Assembly (NCBI GenBank): GCA_028274465.1
Contig: CM051456.1
Location: forward strand, 62,234,753-62,298,752
From: Plantago ovata
Lineage: Eukaryota > Streptophyta > Magnoliopsida > Lamiales > Plantaginaceae
DNA length: 64,000 bases
Direction: 5' to 3'
Positions 21,230 through 32,340 of this stretch are shown here, piece by piece. Within the stretch, counting starts at the first letter, position 1; each line of letters starts with the position of its first letter. The translations under genes were made by a program, and so were the position numbers. The notes beneath the pieces were generated by a model. It made no database searches, had not been told where the DNA came from, and saw only the letters and a program-made list of their open reading frames with translations.

Positions 21230-21246
21230 TGGCGCCGTTGCCGGGG
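21230..21246 (+). promoter_or_regulatory. Primer binding site, tRNA-Asp (B+)
   Basis: Perfect 17-nt match, three bases after the LTR. Confidence 0.92.
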
Positions 21247-21369
21247 ACTTAACTCCTTTGGTTGGTGTTTTCGTTTTGGTTTTTTCAGCCAACATCTCTT
21301 CTTTGTCTCATTTCTGTTTTTGTTTCTTTTTGCTTGAGATACTCACTATGTTGTATTTCAGGTGAGTGC

Positions 21370-23670
21370 ATGCCTAGAACCCGAACGGGTGGACCTATTA
21401 TTGAACCTTTTGTAGACGAGATCGATCGTTTGTTTCAAAGGAGAAGGAGGAATTTGAATCTCGAGTTTGAAGGAGTAGCATCTAGAGCTTCCACTTCTGG
21501 TATTCGGGAAGAGTCTTCTTCTTATCTTTTTGAGCCAATTCTTGAATCTGTTTACTTGGAAGGTGAAATGGCGGAGCGGCCTATACGTACACTTACTAAG
21601 CCTACGGTTGGGGCTAGAGGACCAGCAATTGTCCTCAATGATGCCACAAGGAACTTGGAGATCAAGAATCACATGTTCCAACAACTTCCCAAATTCTATG
21701 GGATGGCTAATGAGGACGTGATTGGGTTCTTGAATGAGCTCGAGAATTTTGTTCTCCATCTTGGGCGACCAGGAGCTGGTGTTACGGATGATGATCTCCG
21801 CTTGAAGGTCTTTTCTATGGGGCTAGGTGATCGTGCAAAGGCTTGGCTTAATACTTTGGAGGCCGGGTCTTTGACAACATGGGATCTTTGTTTTGATAAG
21901 TTCATGGAGCGTTACTACCCCGCTTCCAAGACGATGGATATGAAGAGCCAAATTAGCTCCTTCGAGCAGAGGTATGATGAGCCTTTCCACGAGGCCTATG
22001 ATCGATTCATGGGGTTGCATCATCGATGCCCACATCACGGGTATGATAAAGGTCAGCTTCTCCAATTCTTTTACAATGGTTTACATACCGAGATTCAATC
22101 TGAAGTGGATAGTATTTGTGGAGGTAGTATGTGGGACTTGCTTCCTTCTCAAGCCCAAGTGAAGCTGGACATGATGTACCGGAATTCCCAAAACCGGAAT
22201 GTGAGGGCTCGTGTGCTCCAAAAGGAGCAAAGAGGTGAGGCCAAGGTGTTGGTAGAACAAAATGCCTTCGATGGGTTCGCCCATGAAGTGAAGCAAGTTT
22301 TGAGGCAAAGCGTTCCTTCTCCTTCTACGGAAGTTTGTGGTGTGTGCAAGAACTATGGGCACCCGACCTATTTATGCCGTTCTGAATTTGCTAGAGAGAA
22401 ATATATCACGAACGATGTCCGTCAAGAAGTGTATGCTGCTGAGGGAGAGCAAGTAGTTGGAGATGTGAACTACGGGCAAGGGTATGGCAATATGAGGCCA
22501 CAAAACCGTGGACCTCGAGGTGGGTACCAGAATCAAGGCAACCGTGGTTATCTTCATAACCCGGATCAAAATGCCTATGGGCCTAATCAAGATAGAAGTC
22601 GTCTCAGCTATGGGACCAATTGGTATGAAGGAGCACCGCCTTCTAATCCTACACCTCCACCTCAGGTTGCTAGTTCGGGACCACAAGGTTGAGGGGTGCT
22701 TCCTTCACCTCTTGTCTCTTCTCTCAACGATCTTTTGTTGAAAACAAATAAGTTTATGGAGCATTACTATCGTAATGAAGCTACTAACAATCAGCGGTTT
22801 GAGAAGTTTGAGGCTAGTAGTAGCAACCTCCATAAGAAGTTGCAAGAGCTGATAGATCGGGGGGCTATTAGATAGCAAGGGAAGTTTCCCGGGAACACGG
22901 AGAAGGCTATGGCCATAACCGTGGTGACTGATTTGCCCGTGGAGATCACGGTTGTGAGAGACAATGCACTAGTTGAGGTGCCAAGTTGCAAGATAACTGA
23001 AACTTGCAAAGTGAGTGAGGAGGTCGAGACTCCTAAGGTGGTTATGGAAGAGGAAGTTGTCGCACAATCTGATGCGATAGTTGAAGAGGTGAAAGAAAAC
23101 TCATCGTCTGAGGATGAGATGGTGGATATGGTGGAAGTGCCCATCCAAGAGAGCTTCGATGTTGAAATCGGCTTGGGGAAGAAGGATGGAATAGTGTCAA
23201 CTCTAGACACGGGAGCGGGAAATGTTATACCCTTGAACGTGTATGAAGAGTCGGGTTTGTCCGGCTTGAGACCTATGAAATGCATGGTGCAATTAGCGGA
23301 TGGGTCCATGAAAAAGCCATTGGGTGTGATTGTGAACTTGGCAGTGAGGGTTGCCGGTGTAGAGGTGAAGACTAATTTCATCGTTATGCCTACATCTTCT
23401 GCTAAGCTCAAGGATGTGGTTCTCTTGGGTAGAGCCTTCATCAAAGTGCGTATGGTCATAGACATGTATCACCGAACATGTCACTTTGAGGTAAATGGCA
23501 AGCAACACACGTTGCGAGCCATTGTTGATTCATGTGCTTATGTTGATACTAACGAACTTGTAGAATTTTTTGGTCCACTTTATGTTCGTCAAGATGTGCA
23601 GGGAATTGATGCTTTGAGAGGCAATTGGAAGGGGAAGTCTAGTACCCGAGGCGAAATCAATTCCGCATGA
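21370..23670 (+). pseudogene. Gag-protease polyprotein of B+ with two in-frame stops
   Basis: I place the start at the ATG at 21370 (MPRTRTGG), eight bases after CAG-GTGAGT, rather than at the upstream in-frame Met at 21262, because B- starts at the same point and its leader upstream is poorly kept. Gag core at about residues 90-270 (GLGDRAKAWLNTLEAGS). Zinc knuckle CGVCKNYGHPTYLC near 324-337. Gly/Asn/Arg-rich segment next. A TGA at 22690 and a TAG at 22873 interrupt one continuous frame. Retropepsin has LDTGAG near 23205; one codon present in B- is missing directly after it. About 60 percent identical in places to the A2 Gag core. Confidence 0.87.
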
Positions 23671-23680
23671 GTTGTGAAGA

Positions 23681-23730
23681 GTCGAGCCAGCGACTTTTAA
23701 ACAAAGGCGCTTCACGGTAGGCAACCCGAG
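23681..23730 (+). other. Post-gag-pro conserved block (B+), stem degraded
   Basis: Same position and words as 1177-1224 (GAGTCGAGCCAGCGACTTTT, AACAAAGGCGC), but the left arm is CACGGT against CCCGAG on the right. Confidence 0.55.
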
Positions 23731-23876
23731 GTGGTAAGTGTTTTGCATTTAGTTAGCTTTCTTTGTGTTTGTAGTTGTGGCCTATGTGCCTTTTGTCGTG
23801 ATTAGTATAGTCTAGTTTTTGTCTTGGTGCCTTAGGTGATTAAGATAGGAAAAAACATCGAAAATATGGAAACAGA

Positions 23877-24030
23877 GCCAAGCGAAGCGCTTGGCAAGCC
23901 CAAGCGGTCCGCTTGGAATTCCAGTAAGAATTTCATTCTTACTAGAATTTCAAGCGGAGCGCCTGGAGCCTCCCAAGCGCTCCGCTTGACAAGCGAACCG
24001 CTTGGCTCCCGCCAAGCGGTCCGCCTGGAC
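23877..24030 (+). repeat. GC hairpin array, internal copy of B+
   Basis: Units CCAAGCG-AAG-CGCTTGG, CCAAGCG-GTC-CGCTTGG and others. A longer inverted repeat AGTAAGAAT-TTC-ATTCTTACT (about 23922-23942) lies between them. Confidence 0.88.
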
Positions 24031-24446
24031 CCTGTACCCAGATTTTCCTCGTTTTTTCCATTCATCTCAACTTTGCGCACCCGTTTTCACATGTTTCTTG
24101 AGTCCTTTCAGGTACTACTCATATGTAGGAGATTGGACACGAACCTTTATCTCAGGGAAGTGTACTTTCAATCCAATTTTTCCTTTTCATTCAACTTTCC
24201 TTTGCTCGAGGACGCGCAAAAGTTTAGATTTTGGGAGGGGGTATTGGATTTTCAGTACTATATGCTTGTGTGGTTCGTACATGCCTGATTTTACTCAAGT
24301 TCATGTGATTTGTCGTGTTTTTTTCAAATTTTTGCATGCATATCATCCCTAGATTAGTTGTTGCACGTTGTTGTGTGTGGAGTTTATTGCCAAGTCTTTT
24401 GAACTTTTTTATTGAGTAGACTAAGTGTTTATGACCATTGATCATA
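24031..24446 (+). other. 3' tail of B+, truncated
   Basis: Collinear with 9720-10130 of Athila E, including the GAGGACGCGCAAAAG...GGGAGGGGG module at 24202-24240. It stops at the word GACCATTGATCAT, after which Athila E continues differently. Confidence 0.7.
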
Positions 24447-25050
24447 AGAAAAAACTAAGGATTGCTGAAACAGGTATTCAGACAATCAAGGATACTGAAA
24501 CAGGTATTCATGTATCAAAAGATAAATCTGAGACGGGAACTCAGCAAAGAGCAAGATTGTTTCTCACCAAAAGAGAATTTACCTAAAAATATTTCAATAT
24601 AAAAAGGATTTACTGTGACGGGAACTTAGAAATATCTTTGACCCAAAGAAAATTGAGATATTTGATTAAGGGGGACTTTAAGAAACTACAAGGCTTGTTA
24701 CTTATAAAGTAATTGCTAAAGTCAGAAGGATTAATTCTCTAATACTTCAGGAAGCCATTAGCTTGTAAGTAAAAGAGATAAAATCCCTTGAATCAAGGTA
24801 AAATCTAATGTGAGGTTAATCGTGGCACAAATAAACTCGCTGTGAATCATGACATGAAATGCAATCGTCCATTGATTTTAAAGCAGTTGGTGATCCAACG
24901 GTTAATGTTATAAAGTGAAAACATGCTCTGACGGTTTCGTGTTAGTGGACCATTACGCATTCAATGAAAAGGCTCCACTAACTCGCTGTTTCTCTATCTT
25001 AACCTTGCTGAGAACTCAAAACCATTGAGTTTCTCACATAACAGAGATAC

Positions 25051-25057
25051 TATATAA
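25051..25057 (+). promoter_or_regulatory. Candidate internal TATA box before accessory ORF (copia A)
   Basis: TATATAA, 150 bp before the ATG at 25207. It is followed by GAGTTAGAGAAAGACAAAAT, then a pyrimidine-rich leader TTTCCTTTCTC. The inner copia keeps the same arrangement at 32200. It could drive the accessory ORF separately from the LTR; this is inferred. Confidence 0.5.
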
Positions 25058-25206
25058 ATGAAGAGTTAGAGAAAGACAAAATTCTTTAACTCACATTTCC
25101 TTTCTCTGCAAAAAATTCCCTAGCCTGTGCTCTGAAACACTGTACCTCCGGTGAAAAAGAAAAGTATCTTTTTCGTACCCTTACGCCCAATCTTACTATA
25201 TAAGAG

Positions 25207-25553
25207 ATGTCTCCCAAGAGGCAAACCACCAAGAACAAAAAATCCTCCAAGGCAGACAGTGCTGGAAAAAGCACTGCTCCTGCTCCGGCACCAACTCCGG
25301 TGAAAAACACGGTGAAAATTGTGATTGCCAGCAACAGAATTACAGAAAGACCCATGCCTCCTGCATATCTCAACACTGAAAAGTGTGAGTAGATGATGCA
25401 ATGGGGCAGAATTGCAAAAGAGAAGTACATTCGATACTTCTATGAACAAGAATTAGATGAAGAAAATGTTGAGGCATTGAACTACATAAATAAACAAGGC
25501 TTACTTTTCTTCATCACTGCTCACCCCAAAAAGATGGTGAGTATGTTAGACAC
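25207..25553 (+). pseudogene. Copia accessory ORF, N-terminal part (copia A)
   Basis: ATG at 25207 opens a Lys/Ser/Pro-rich N-terminus. A TAG at 25390 interrupts, then the same frame continues with the conserved YIRYFYEQELDEEN segment up to the inner copia insertion. It resumes at 39508. Confidence 0.75.
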
Positions 25554-27188
25554 TGTTAGGAAACTTGTAATTTTGATGAGCAATTAACCATGCTAAATTA
25601 AGAACAGTCCAGTAACTAGTACTCTTAAGGTCCATAGGAATTTAGAATTTTAAGGACATTGTAAAAGAGGAACGTTTGCTGATGACTTAGTTAGGTATTA
25701 GATAAGTTATTTCTTTTGCGTATGATGTATTTTATTTTCTGAAAAGAAAATATCTTATTGATGCTTAGCTTTAATGAATCTTATTTTCTGAAAAGAAAAT
25801 GACCTATTGAAGCATTTGCTGAAGATATATTTTGTTTATTACAAACAAATTATTTAAGCAAATAAGAAACCGGTCAGAATCTTGAAGACTTTTGAAGATC
25901 TGAAGACTTGAAGACTTGAAGACTTGAAGATTGCTGAAGACTGGTAAGGCACGTGTTTTCTCAGAAAGTGGAATGTTCAGCAACAGCATTGCATAAGTGA
26001 AAATCTGAAAGACAGAGTAGGTTGTGCTTGCTGAAACTGAGACTGAACACTTGCTGATGAACATATGTGACCTCTTGCTGAATGTACGAGATTTTGCGCT
26101 CCAATGTTATTGTTTGAATTCTATTCAAATGTGCATTTATTGCAAAGCTTACACGCGAAGGACATGAAGACTAGAAGACAAACAAAGTCGCTGCTGAAAG
26201 TACAAAAGCAAGATAGTGATATGTTAAGGAACTAAAGCCTTAGGATTTGAAATTCAAACGGCTCCTTACTTGCACTATAAATTGAGGTCATCCGGCAAAG
26301 AGTTGAAGTGTGTCAACAACGTGATCAAACTCTCACTTGTGCTTAAAAACTCACAAACCTTCAATCACTCTTACTACCATTGATCCGTTCCAAGACTTAA
26401 AGCTTGAAAAAGCTACTTGTGAAGAAGTAGAGCAAACTCGGCTAAGAAATTAGTTTAGTGTTCTTTCTTTTGAACAAGAACAAGTCTTGACACCAGAAAC
26501 AATCAAACTTGCTTACTGCAAAGTATTCCAAGTTGTGTTTCTTAGATCACTTGTTGTAACTGAATAAGTTATAATTAAGTCATCTCACCCCAAAACTCTC
26601 TAACTGAAAATACACCCTTTCAGGCGTGATATTCAGGGGGAACTTAATCGAGCATAGTTTTGCTGATTAAAAGTACCAAGTTTGGTGGAGAACAAGGTTG
26701 AGTTCTCTAGTTTAGGTTGGAGACAAAGCAAGTGCGCTTTGGTTTCTGTTGAATCGCTTTAGATAGGAGATTGTAAGGAACCTCAATCATATCTTAGTGG
26801 ATTCAGTCCTAGAAAGGACAAAGTGGATTAGTTGAGAGATTACGCCACTCTCAGATGCCACTATGAAAGCGTTTGTGTGATTTACTTACTGCATTTAGCT
26901 TTCAGCAAATTATATCTGTTTGTACACAGTCACTCACTTCACTTGCTGAAAACTCTTTACTTGCTGAAAGAGCACTTATCGTTTCAAAGACTTCCGCTCT
27001 CTGATTTTAAGTATCAGCAAACCAAGCTACTGGAAAGTAACTTACGCTTGCTGAGAAAGTTAAGTATCAGCAACCTCATTACTGAAAAGTAATAAGTACT
27101 TGCTGAGAAAGTTTTTAAACGACGAAAGTTTGAAAAGACTATTCACCCCCCCCCTCTAGTCTTTTCTTGTTGTTTAAAGGGACCAACA
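25554..27188 (+). repeat. 5' LTR of inner copia
   Basis: TGTTAGG...CCAACA, 1635 bp. TATAAAT at 26276-26282 is the likely core promoter. A short GAAGACTT tandem repeat is near 25905-25935. TTGCTGA or its complement occurs 15 times by eye. The end carries a 10-bp inverted repeat around a nine-C run. Confidence 0.95.
26276..26282 (+). promoter_or_regulatory. LTR TATA box of inner copia
   Basis: CTATAAATTGAGG. The same site in the 3' LTR reads TATGAAT, so only the 5' copy keeps it; copia A has CTATAAATAG near 57077. Confidence 0.6.
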
Positions 27189-27190
27189 AG

Positions 27191-27202
27191 TGGTATCAGA
27201 GC
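27191..27202 (+). promoter_or_regulatory. Primer binding site, initiator tRNA-Met
   Basis: TGGTATCAGAGC, two bases after the LTR, complements the 3' end of plant initiator tRNA-Met, the usual copia primer. Confidence 0.95.
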
Positions 27203-27301
27203 AGGAGGTTCTTTAGCCTTCTGCACTGAACCTAGATCCCCTTAAGTGCTTTCCGTAAATCACTCTCACTTGATCAGTTTGGTAGTGCTTTTGCTGACAG
27301 G

Positions 27302-28852
27302 ATGTCTTTAGGAGATGCTCCCTTGCTGAAGCTGGAAAATTACGAGAAATGGCGAAACAACATGATGCTACATCTTGAGGCCATTAGTGATGAGATGGTA
27401 ACCGTCATTAATGATGGACCTATCAAGATCACTAAGATTGAAAGGAGTTTCCCTCACAAGACCACTGAAGCTGGGAAGGAAACCATCCTTGGCGAACCAT
27501 CAGATACTGTTGTGCCAAAACCAAGAGAGGAATGGACTTCTGACGAAGCTAAGAGATTCCGTCTTGATGGCCAAGCAAGAAACATCATCATCAGATCAGC
27601 TCCGGATACCATACAGTGCAAACTGTGGGGTGCTAAGACTGCAAAGGAAGCTTGGAAAATGGTTCAAGATCTTTGTGCTGGATCTGACAAGACCAAGGAA
27701 AACAAACTTGAAGTACTTAAATTAAAGTTTCAAAACTTTAAGCAAGGTGCTAACGAGTCACTGGAAGACTTGGACTTCTGATTCACAACTCTTGTTAGTG
27801 AAATGGCAGCGTTGGGTGTTGGAAATCTTTATTCAGATTCTGAGAAAGTGAAAACTATCATCAGAAGTTTGAATCAAGAATGGATCCACACTCAGAATTT
27901 CTATTATAATCAAGGAATGCCTGACATTACACCAACAGAGTTGTTCTCTCATCTTGCTACTGTCAATTATGAGACAAAGCAAAGAGAAAATGTGTTTGCT
28001 GAAAAATCGCAAAACATTGCTCTTGCTGCAAAGCCGTCATCTTCTGAAAAGAAGAATGATAAAGAGCCTGCTGATGAAAATGCTTTAGCTGTTAAAAACA
28101 TGAAGAAGTTCATCAGTAAGGAACTTGAAAGGCGAAAGGCAAAAGAGAAGCTAAAAAAGCATCTTGGTAACAACTACCATAAGTACAAGAATGATACTAG
28201 CTCGCTGAACAAGCAAGCTCAGCAAGCTACATCATCAGAAGAACCAGCAGTTGGAAATGATCTATGTTTTTACTGCAAAAAGCCTGGACACTTCAAAGCT
28301 AATTGTCCTTTGCTGAAAGGCAAATCTGCTGAAAAGAAGAAGAAGTTCAAAAGAGCTTTCATTGCTGAAGAAAAGAAGAAGCTTCAAGCAAAAATCGATG
28401 CATTGTGTATTGATACAAGCTCCGAAGACAGTGAGGATGAAAGTTCAGACACCGACGATGAAGAAGCCACTCTAGACGTGGAGATTGGCAAAGAAGTGTG
28501 TGGAATAGCTATGGAAGCTTATCAAGATGTGTCGAACTACGAATTCTGCCTCATGGCCGGTCAGGTAAATAACTCTACCTCTGACTCAGAATCAGAAAGT
28601 GAAGACGAGATTGACCTTGACAAGATTCAAGGAGAAATCGAAAGATTTGAGAAAACTCTCAGCAATCAGCAAGAGAAACTTCAACTTGCTGAAACTCTGA
28701 CCAAGCAAACTACTGAAAAGTATGTTTTGCTGAAGGAAGAGACAGAAGAAAAGGATGCTGAAATAAGGCATCTTAAGAAGTTGATTGCTGAGGCTGCAGA
28801 GAAAAATTCTCAAATGGCATTAGAATTGAAGAGTATCAGTCCTCAATTCTAA
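27302..28852 (+). pseudogene. Copia Gag with one in-frame stop
   Basis: ATG at 27302. Residues 10-160 match the copia UBN2-type Gag domain (L..ENYEKWRNNMMLHLEA, AKEAWKMVQDLCAGSDKTKENKL). A TGA at 27779-27781 breaks the frame, which continues unchanged from 27782 (Met at 27803). Zinc knuckle CFYCKKPGHFKANC at about residues 321-334 from the first Met. Next come an acidic region and a long Glu/Lys/Gln coiled coil. Gag builds the particle and binds element RNA. The stop looks like a recent single-base change. Confidence 0.88.
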
Positions 28853-29722
28853 AGTTACTTGCTGAAATCCAAGAGATGAAAAAGATGAAAATCAATTTCA
28901 ATCCTATGTGGAAGCAAGTAATACGCTGACTGAACTAAACTCTTACTTGAGAGATCCATCTCAGAAAGAAGGTTTAGGAGCAACGTGTGAAGGTGATAAC
29001 GTAGAAATCATGAGAAAAGATAAATCACCTATCTCCTTTGTACGTGCTACTGATAGTAGTCCACCAATGATCTATCAGTTTTGTCAAACTAAGGTTGCTG
29101 AAACATGCAATCAAGTACCTATGACCATAAAACCCGCTGTTGCTACTCAAAGTAACAAGACTTTAAAGGAAAACAGGTTGCTGAGAAGCAAACTGGAAAG
29201 AAAAAGAATGTCGCGAAGCATTCCGCCAAACAAGTTGCTGAAAAGCAAGTTGTTAAGACTAAAGGAAAGATTACTAAAAGTAATCAGAAGTCCTTTGCTG
29301 ACAAACCTGAATCAAGTAAGGTTGCTGAAGCTAAAGCTCAGCATTCTCCGAAAAGTGGACTAGGTTTCAAAACCAAGCAAAGTCAACTCTTTCATGAGTA
29401 TAAGCAAAGTCAGCAAAGATACTTCAAAGAGATGAAGAAACCCAAGCCTAAGAGTTCTGAAAAGACTCCCAATGCTAGGACTAGAAGGAACCTTGCTAGA
29501 AAAGAACTTACTGAAAAGTATGTTCAGCAAAAAGGTCAACAGAGCAAGACACCACATCAGAAAGTGGATTTGACCAGCACGAGTCAAAAGTCTTTCAGCT
29601 CAAATCCTCCTAGTTCCTCAGCAAGTAGAAACAAGTCAAAATTGAAAACTTCAGACTTGGGTTTCCACTGGACGCATTCTTGAACATGTTAATGGACATC
29701 CATCATTGGATAATTAACTTGT
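28853..29722 (+). pseudogene. Gag-to-protease linker, Lys-rich, frame-broken
   Basis: Open pieces at 28908-29363 and 29432-29683 are rich in Lys, Ser and Gln, with several frame changes. No domain is seen. It probably continues the coiled-coil and basic tail of Gag-Pol up to the protease. Confidence 0.5.
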
Positions 29723-31180
29723 TTGCTCTTGATTGTGCAGACTGCAGCCACGGAGACAAACGATGCAATCTGGCACTTTGATAGTGGTTGTGGAAAGCAC
29801 ATGACGGGCAACAAGAATAACCTTATAAACTATAGACGGTGGTCTAAAGGTCCAACAATAAGGTTTGCTGGTGGAGGCTCCGGATCTACAAAAGGCTATG
29901 GTGATGTGAAGTTGGGATGCATAACCATTTCTGGAGTTCTTTATGTCAAAAATCTTAAGTTTAACCTTTTCAGCATGAGTCAATTTGCTGACAAAGGATA
30001 CTTCATCGAAATTAAAAGTGATGAATGTAAACTTGTAGATTTTGAGACTAAAAAGGTTATAATGATTGCAAGAAGATCAGGAGGCTTGTACACCGTTGAT
30101 TGGTCTTCAGCAAACGTTGAAAAATGCCTTGTCTCAGATCATGATTGCCTTGCTGAAAAAGCATGGTTATGGCATAAACGAACAAGTCATCTAAACTTCA
30201 AGACGCTGAATAAGCTGTCTAAAAAGGCACTTGTAGTTGGATTACCTAGGGTTACTTTTAAGAAGGATGGTGTTTGCAATGCATGTCAGCAAGGAAAGCA
30301 AACCAAATCTTCTTTCAAGAACAAGGCAGTACCGTCAACTACAAAACCTTTACAACTCTTACACATGGACTTGTTTGAATCTTCTTCAACAAGCTATGCT
30401 GGTAAGAAGTATGGTCTAGTCGTGGTAGATGACTATTCAAGATTCACTTGGGTAGTATTCATCAAGCACAAATCTGAAACCAAGACTGAAATACCTAACT
30501 TGCTGAATAAGCTTGAAGTCATGAAAATGACAAGGTAAAAGTCATAAGGACAGACCATGGTACTGAGTTTGTAAACCAGTACATAACTGAATATTGTACC
30601 TCCAAAAGGTATTCAATCAGTTATCCTCAGTAAGGACACCACAGCAAAACGGTGTTGCTGAACGGAAGAATCGTACCCTGAAGAAGCCGCAAGAACAATG
30701 CTTGCTGACACTGAAATAAGTGAGGCTTACTGGGTTGAAGCGATTAATACCGCCTGCTATACTCAGAATAATGTTTGATTACTAAGGAATACAACAAAAC
30801 TCCTTATGAATTGTTTGTTGGAAGACCTCCTAACATCACTCATCTAGAGTTTTGGTTGCAAGTGTTTCGTTCTTAACAATGGTAGAGAATACCTAAGAAC
30901 ATTTCAACCAAAGGCAGACGAAGCGATATTTCTTGGCTACTCCTTGCATAGTAAAGCTTATAGAGTTTACAACAAAAAGGCACAAAAATTGAAGAATCTG
31001 TGCATGTTGTATTCTACGAAAAGTCACAGGTTGCCTGCTGAAGAAGAAATATCAGAATGTATGAAAAAGCTAATCATACATGAGCAAAGAACTGAATCTG
31101 ATGCTAGGCAAATCAAGTCAATTGAACTAAATGATGATTCTGACAATGACTCTCCTCCCCCGAGTCATGACAAGATAAAA
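29723..31180 (+). pseudogene. Copia protease and integrase, decayed
   Basis: 29723-30538 is open: protease with WHFDSGCGKHMTG near 29775, the pre-integrase HHCC finger (WHKRTSHLNF...CNACQQGK), and the first catalytic Asp in LLHMDLFE. A stop at 30536 follows a frame change. After it RTDHGTEFVN (second Asp, about 30550) and the GVAERKNRTL motif (Glu, about 30648) are readable in shifting frames. By 31000 there are many stops. Protease cuts Gag-Pol; integrase joins cDNA to the target. Decay is much stronger here than the 1.2 percent LTR difference would predict, so either the template was already defective or sequence errors surround the gap. Confidence 0.85.
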
Positions 31181-31648
31181 TAGTTCACGACAAAGAATTT
31201 CCAGCAAAAGATGCGGTTGCTCCGAAGTGCTGAAATTACGCAATCTCCAGTGCCTGCTGATGAAATACCTCAATCCAGCAATGCTGAACAAGCAGTTGCT
31301 GACGAACAAATCTCAGCAGAGACACAAATTCCCAGTAGTACTGAACAAGTACATCTGAAGAGTCACATGCTGATGAGCAAACATATCCTGATCCAACAAA
31401 CAGGAAACCTGTTAATAAATGGATTAGAGATCATCCCTCTACGGATATGATTGGCGATATTAATAAACGCCAAGTGACTAGATCCAAAGCTACTCAGGAC
31501 TTGCTGAAGAAGCAACTGTCGTAGAAGTAGAATCTTTATTCTCTTGCTTTGTTTCAGAAATTGAACCTAAAACCATAGAAGAAGCTTTGAAGCATTCTGA
31601 ATGGATAAAGGCAATGCAAGAGAATTGGATCAATTTGAAAAAACAAAG
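31181..31648 (+). pseudogene. Copia integrase-RT linker and first residues of RT
   Basis: Open fragment 31211-31450 is low complexity. At 31560-31648 a frame reads EPKTIEEALKHSEWIKAMQEN, the usual opening of copia RT, and runs into the N gap. Confidence 0.7.
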
Positions 31649-31748
31649 NNNNNNNNNNNNNNNNNNNNNNNNNNNNNNNNNNNNNNNNNNNNNNNNNNNN
31701 NNNNNNNNNNNNNNNNNNNNNNNNNNNNNNNNNNNNNNNNNNNNNNNN
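31649..31748. other. Assembly gap, 100 N
   Basis: Exactly 100 N, a conventional size for a gap of unknown length. Left flank is the start of RT, right flank the non-coding part upstream of the accessory ORF, so about 2 kb of RT-RNase H is missing from the assembly or deleted. Confidence 0.98.
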
Positions 31749-32340
31749 AAAAGCTCATCTCATCAGATTTACCAAAGATGTCCTCAATACAAAAGAATTT
31801 ACTGATACGGGAAATCAGAAATGTCTTTAAAACTTAGAAAAAAAGAGATATCTAGTAAGGGGGAATTTTCAGCAAGTATCTAGATTGTTAATTCAAACTC
31901 GCTGAAAAGATCTTGTCTATTTCAGCAAGCAATCTATCCTTATTACTCGGTAAAATCAATTTGTGACGTTAAGCTGGCACAGATAAACTCGCAATAATCA
32001 TGACATGAAATTCAATCGTGGCCATTGATTAAAGGAGTTATTAATCTAACGGCTAACAAACAAAGAGAGAGGTGCTCTGACGGTTTTAGTTAGTGGGCCA
32101 CTACGCATTCAATGCAAAGGCTCCACTATCTCCAGTGTTTCTCTGTTTTACCCTTGCTGAGAGCTCAAATCGATTGAGTTTCTCACACACCAGAGACACT
32201 ATATAAGAAGGAGTTAGAGAAATGACAAAATTCTTTAACTCACATTTCCTTTCTCTGCAATTTCTAGCCTGAAACTACTGTACCTCCGGTCAAAAAGCAA
32301 ACTATCTCTTTTCGTACAATCTTCTTGCTCTATATAAGAA
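31749..32340 (+). promoter_or_regulatory. Promoter-like and leader segment before accessory ORF
   Basis: Non-coding but conserved with 24500-25206 of copia A. TATATAA at 32200-32206, then a GAGTTAGAG box, ACAAAATTCTTTAACTCAC, a pyrimidine stretch and the ATG at 32341. The purine stretch GGGGGAATTTT at 31860 may be a secondary polypurine tract. An independent RNA polymerase II promoter is inferred from the TATA box and spacing only. Confidence 0.5.

Larger units (their letters stand above)
19834..24446 (+). mobile_element. Gypsy element B+ (gag-protease type), 3' end lost
   Basis: 5' LTR, tRNA-Asp site, gag-pro with stops, post-gag stem-loop, hairpin array and part of the 3' tail. It is inserted in the RT of Athila C (left flank AAACT). 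The tail matches Athila E up to about 24446 and then changes abruptly to copia A interior, so the 3' end and LTR are missing. Confidence 0.85.
24447..25553 (+). mobile_element. Copia A, interior segment 1 (upstream of and start of accessory ORF)
   Basis: 24500-25206 aligns with 31749-32340 of the inner copia: a non-coding stretch, a TATA box and a leader. The accessory ORF then starts at 25207 and is cut by the inner copia at 25553. LTR, gag and pol of copia A are absent on the left, where B+ is joined. Confidence 0.85.
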
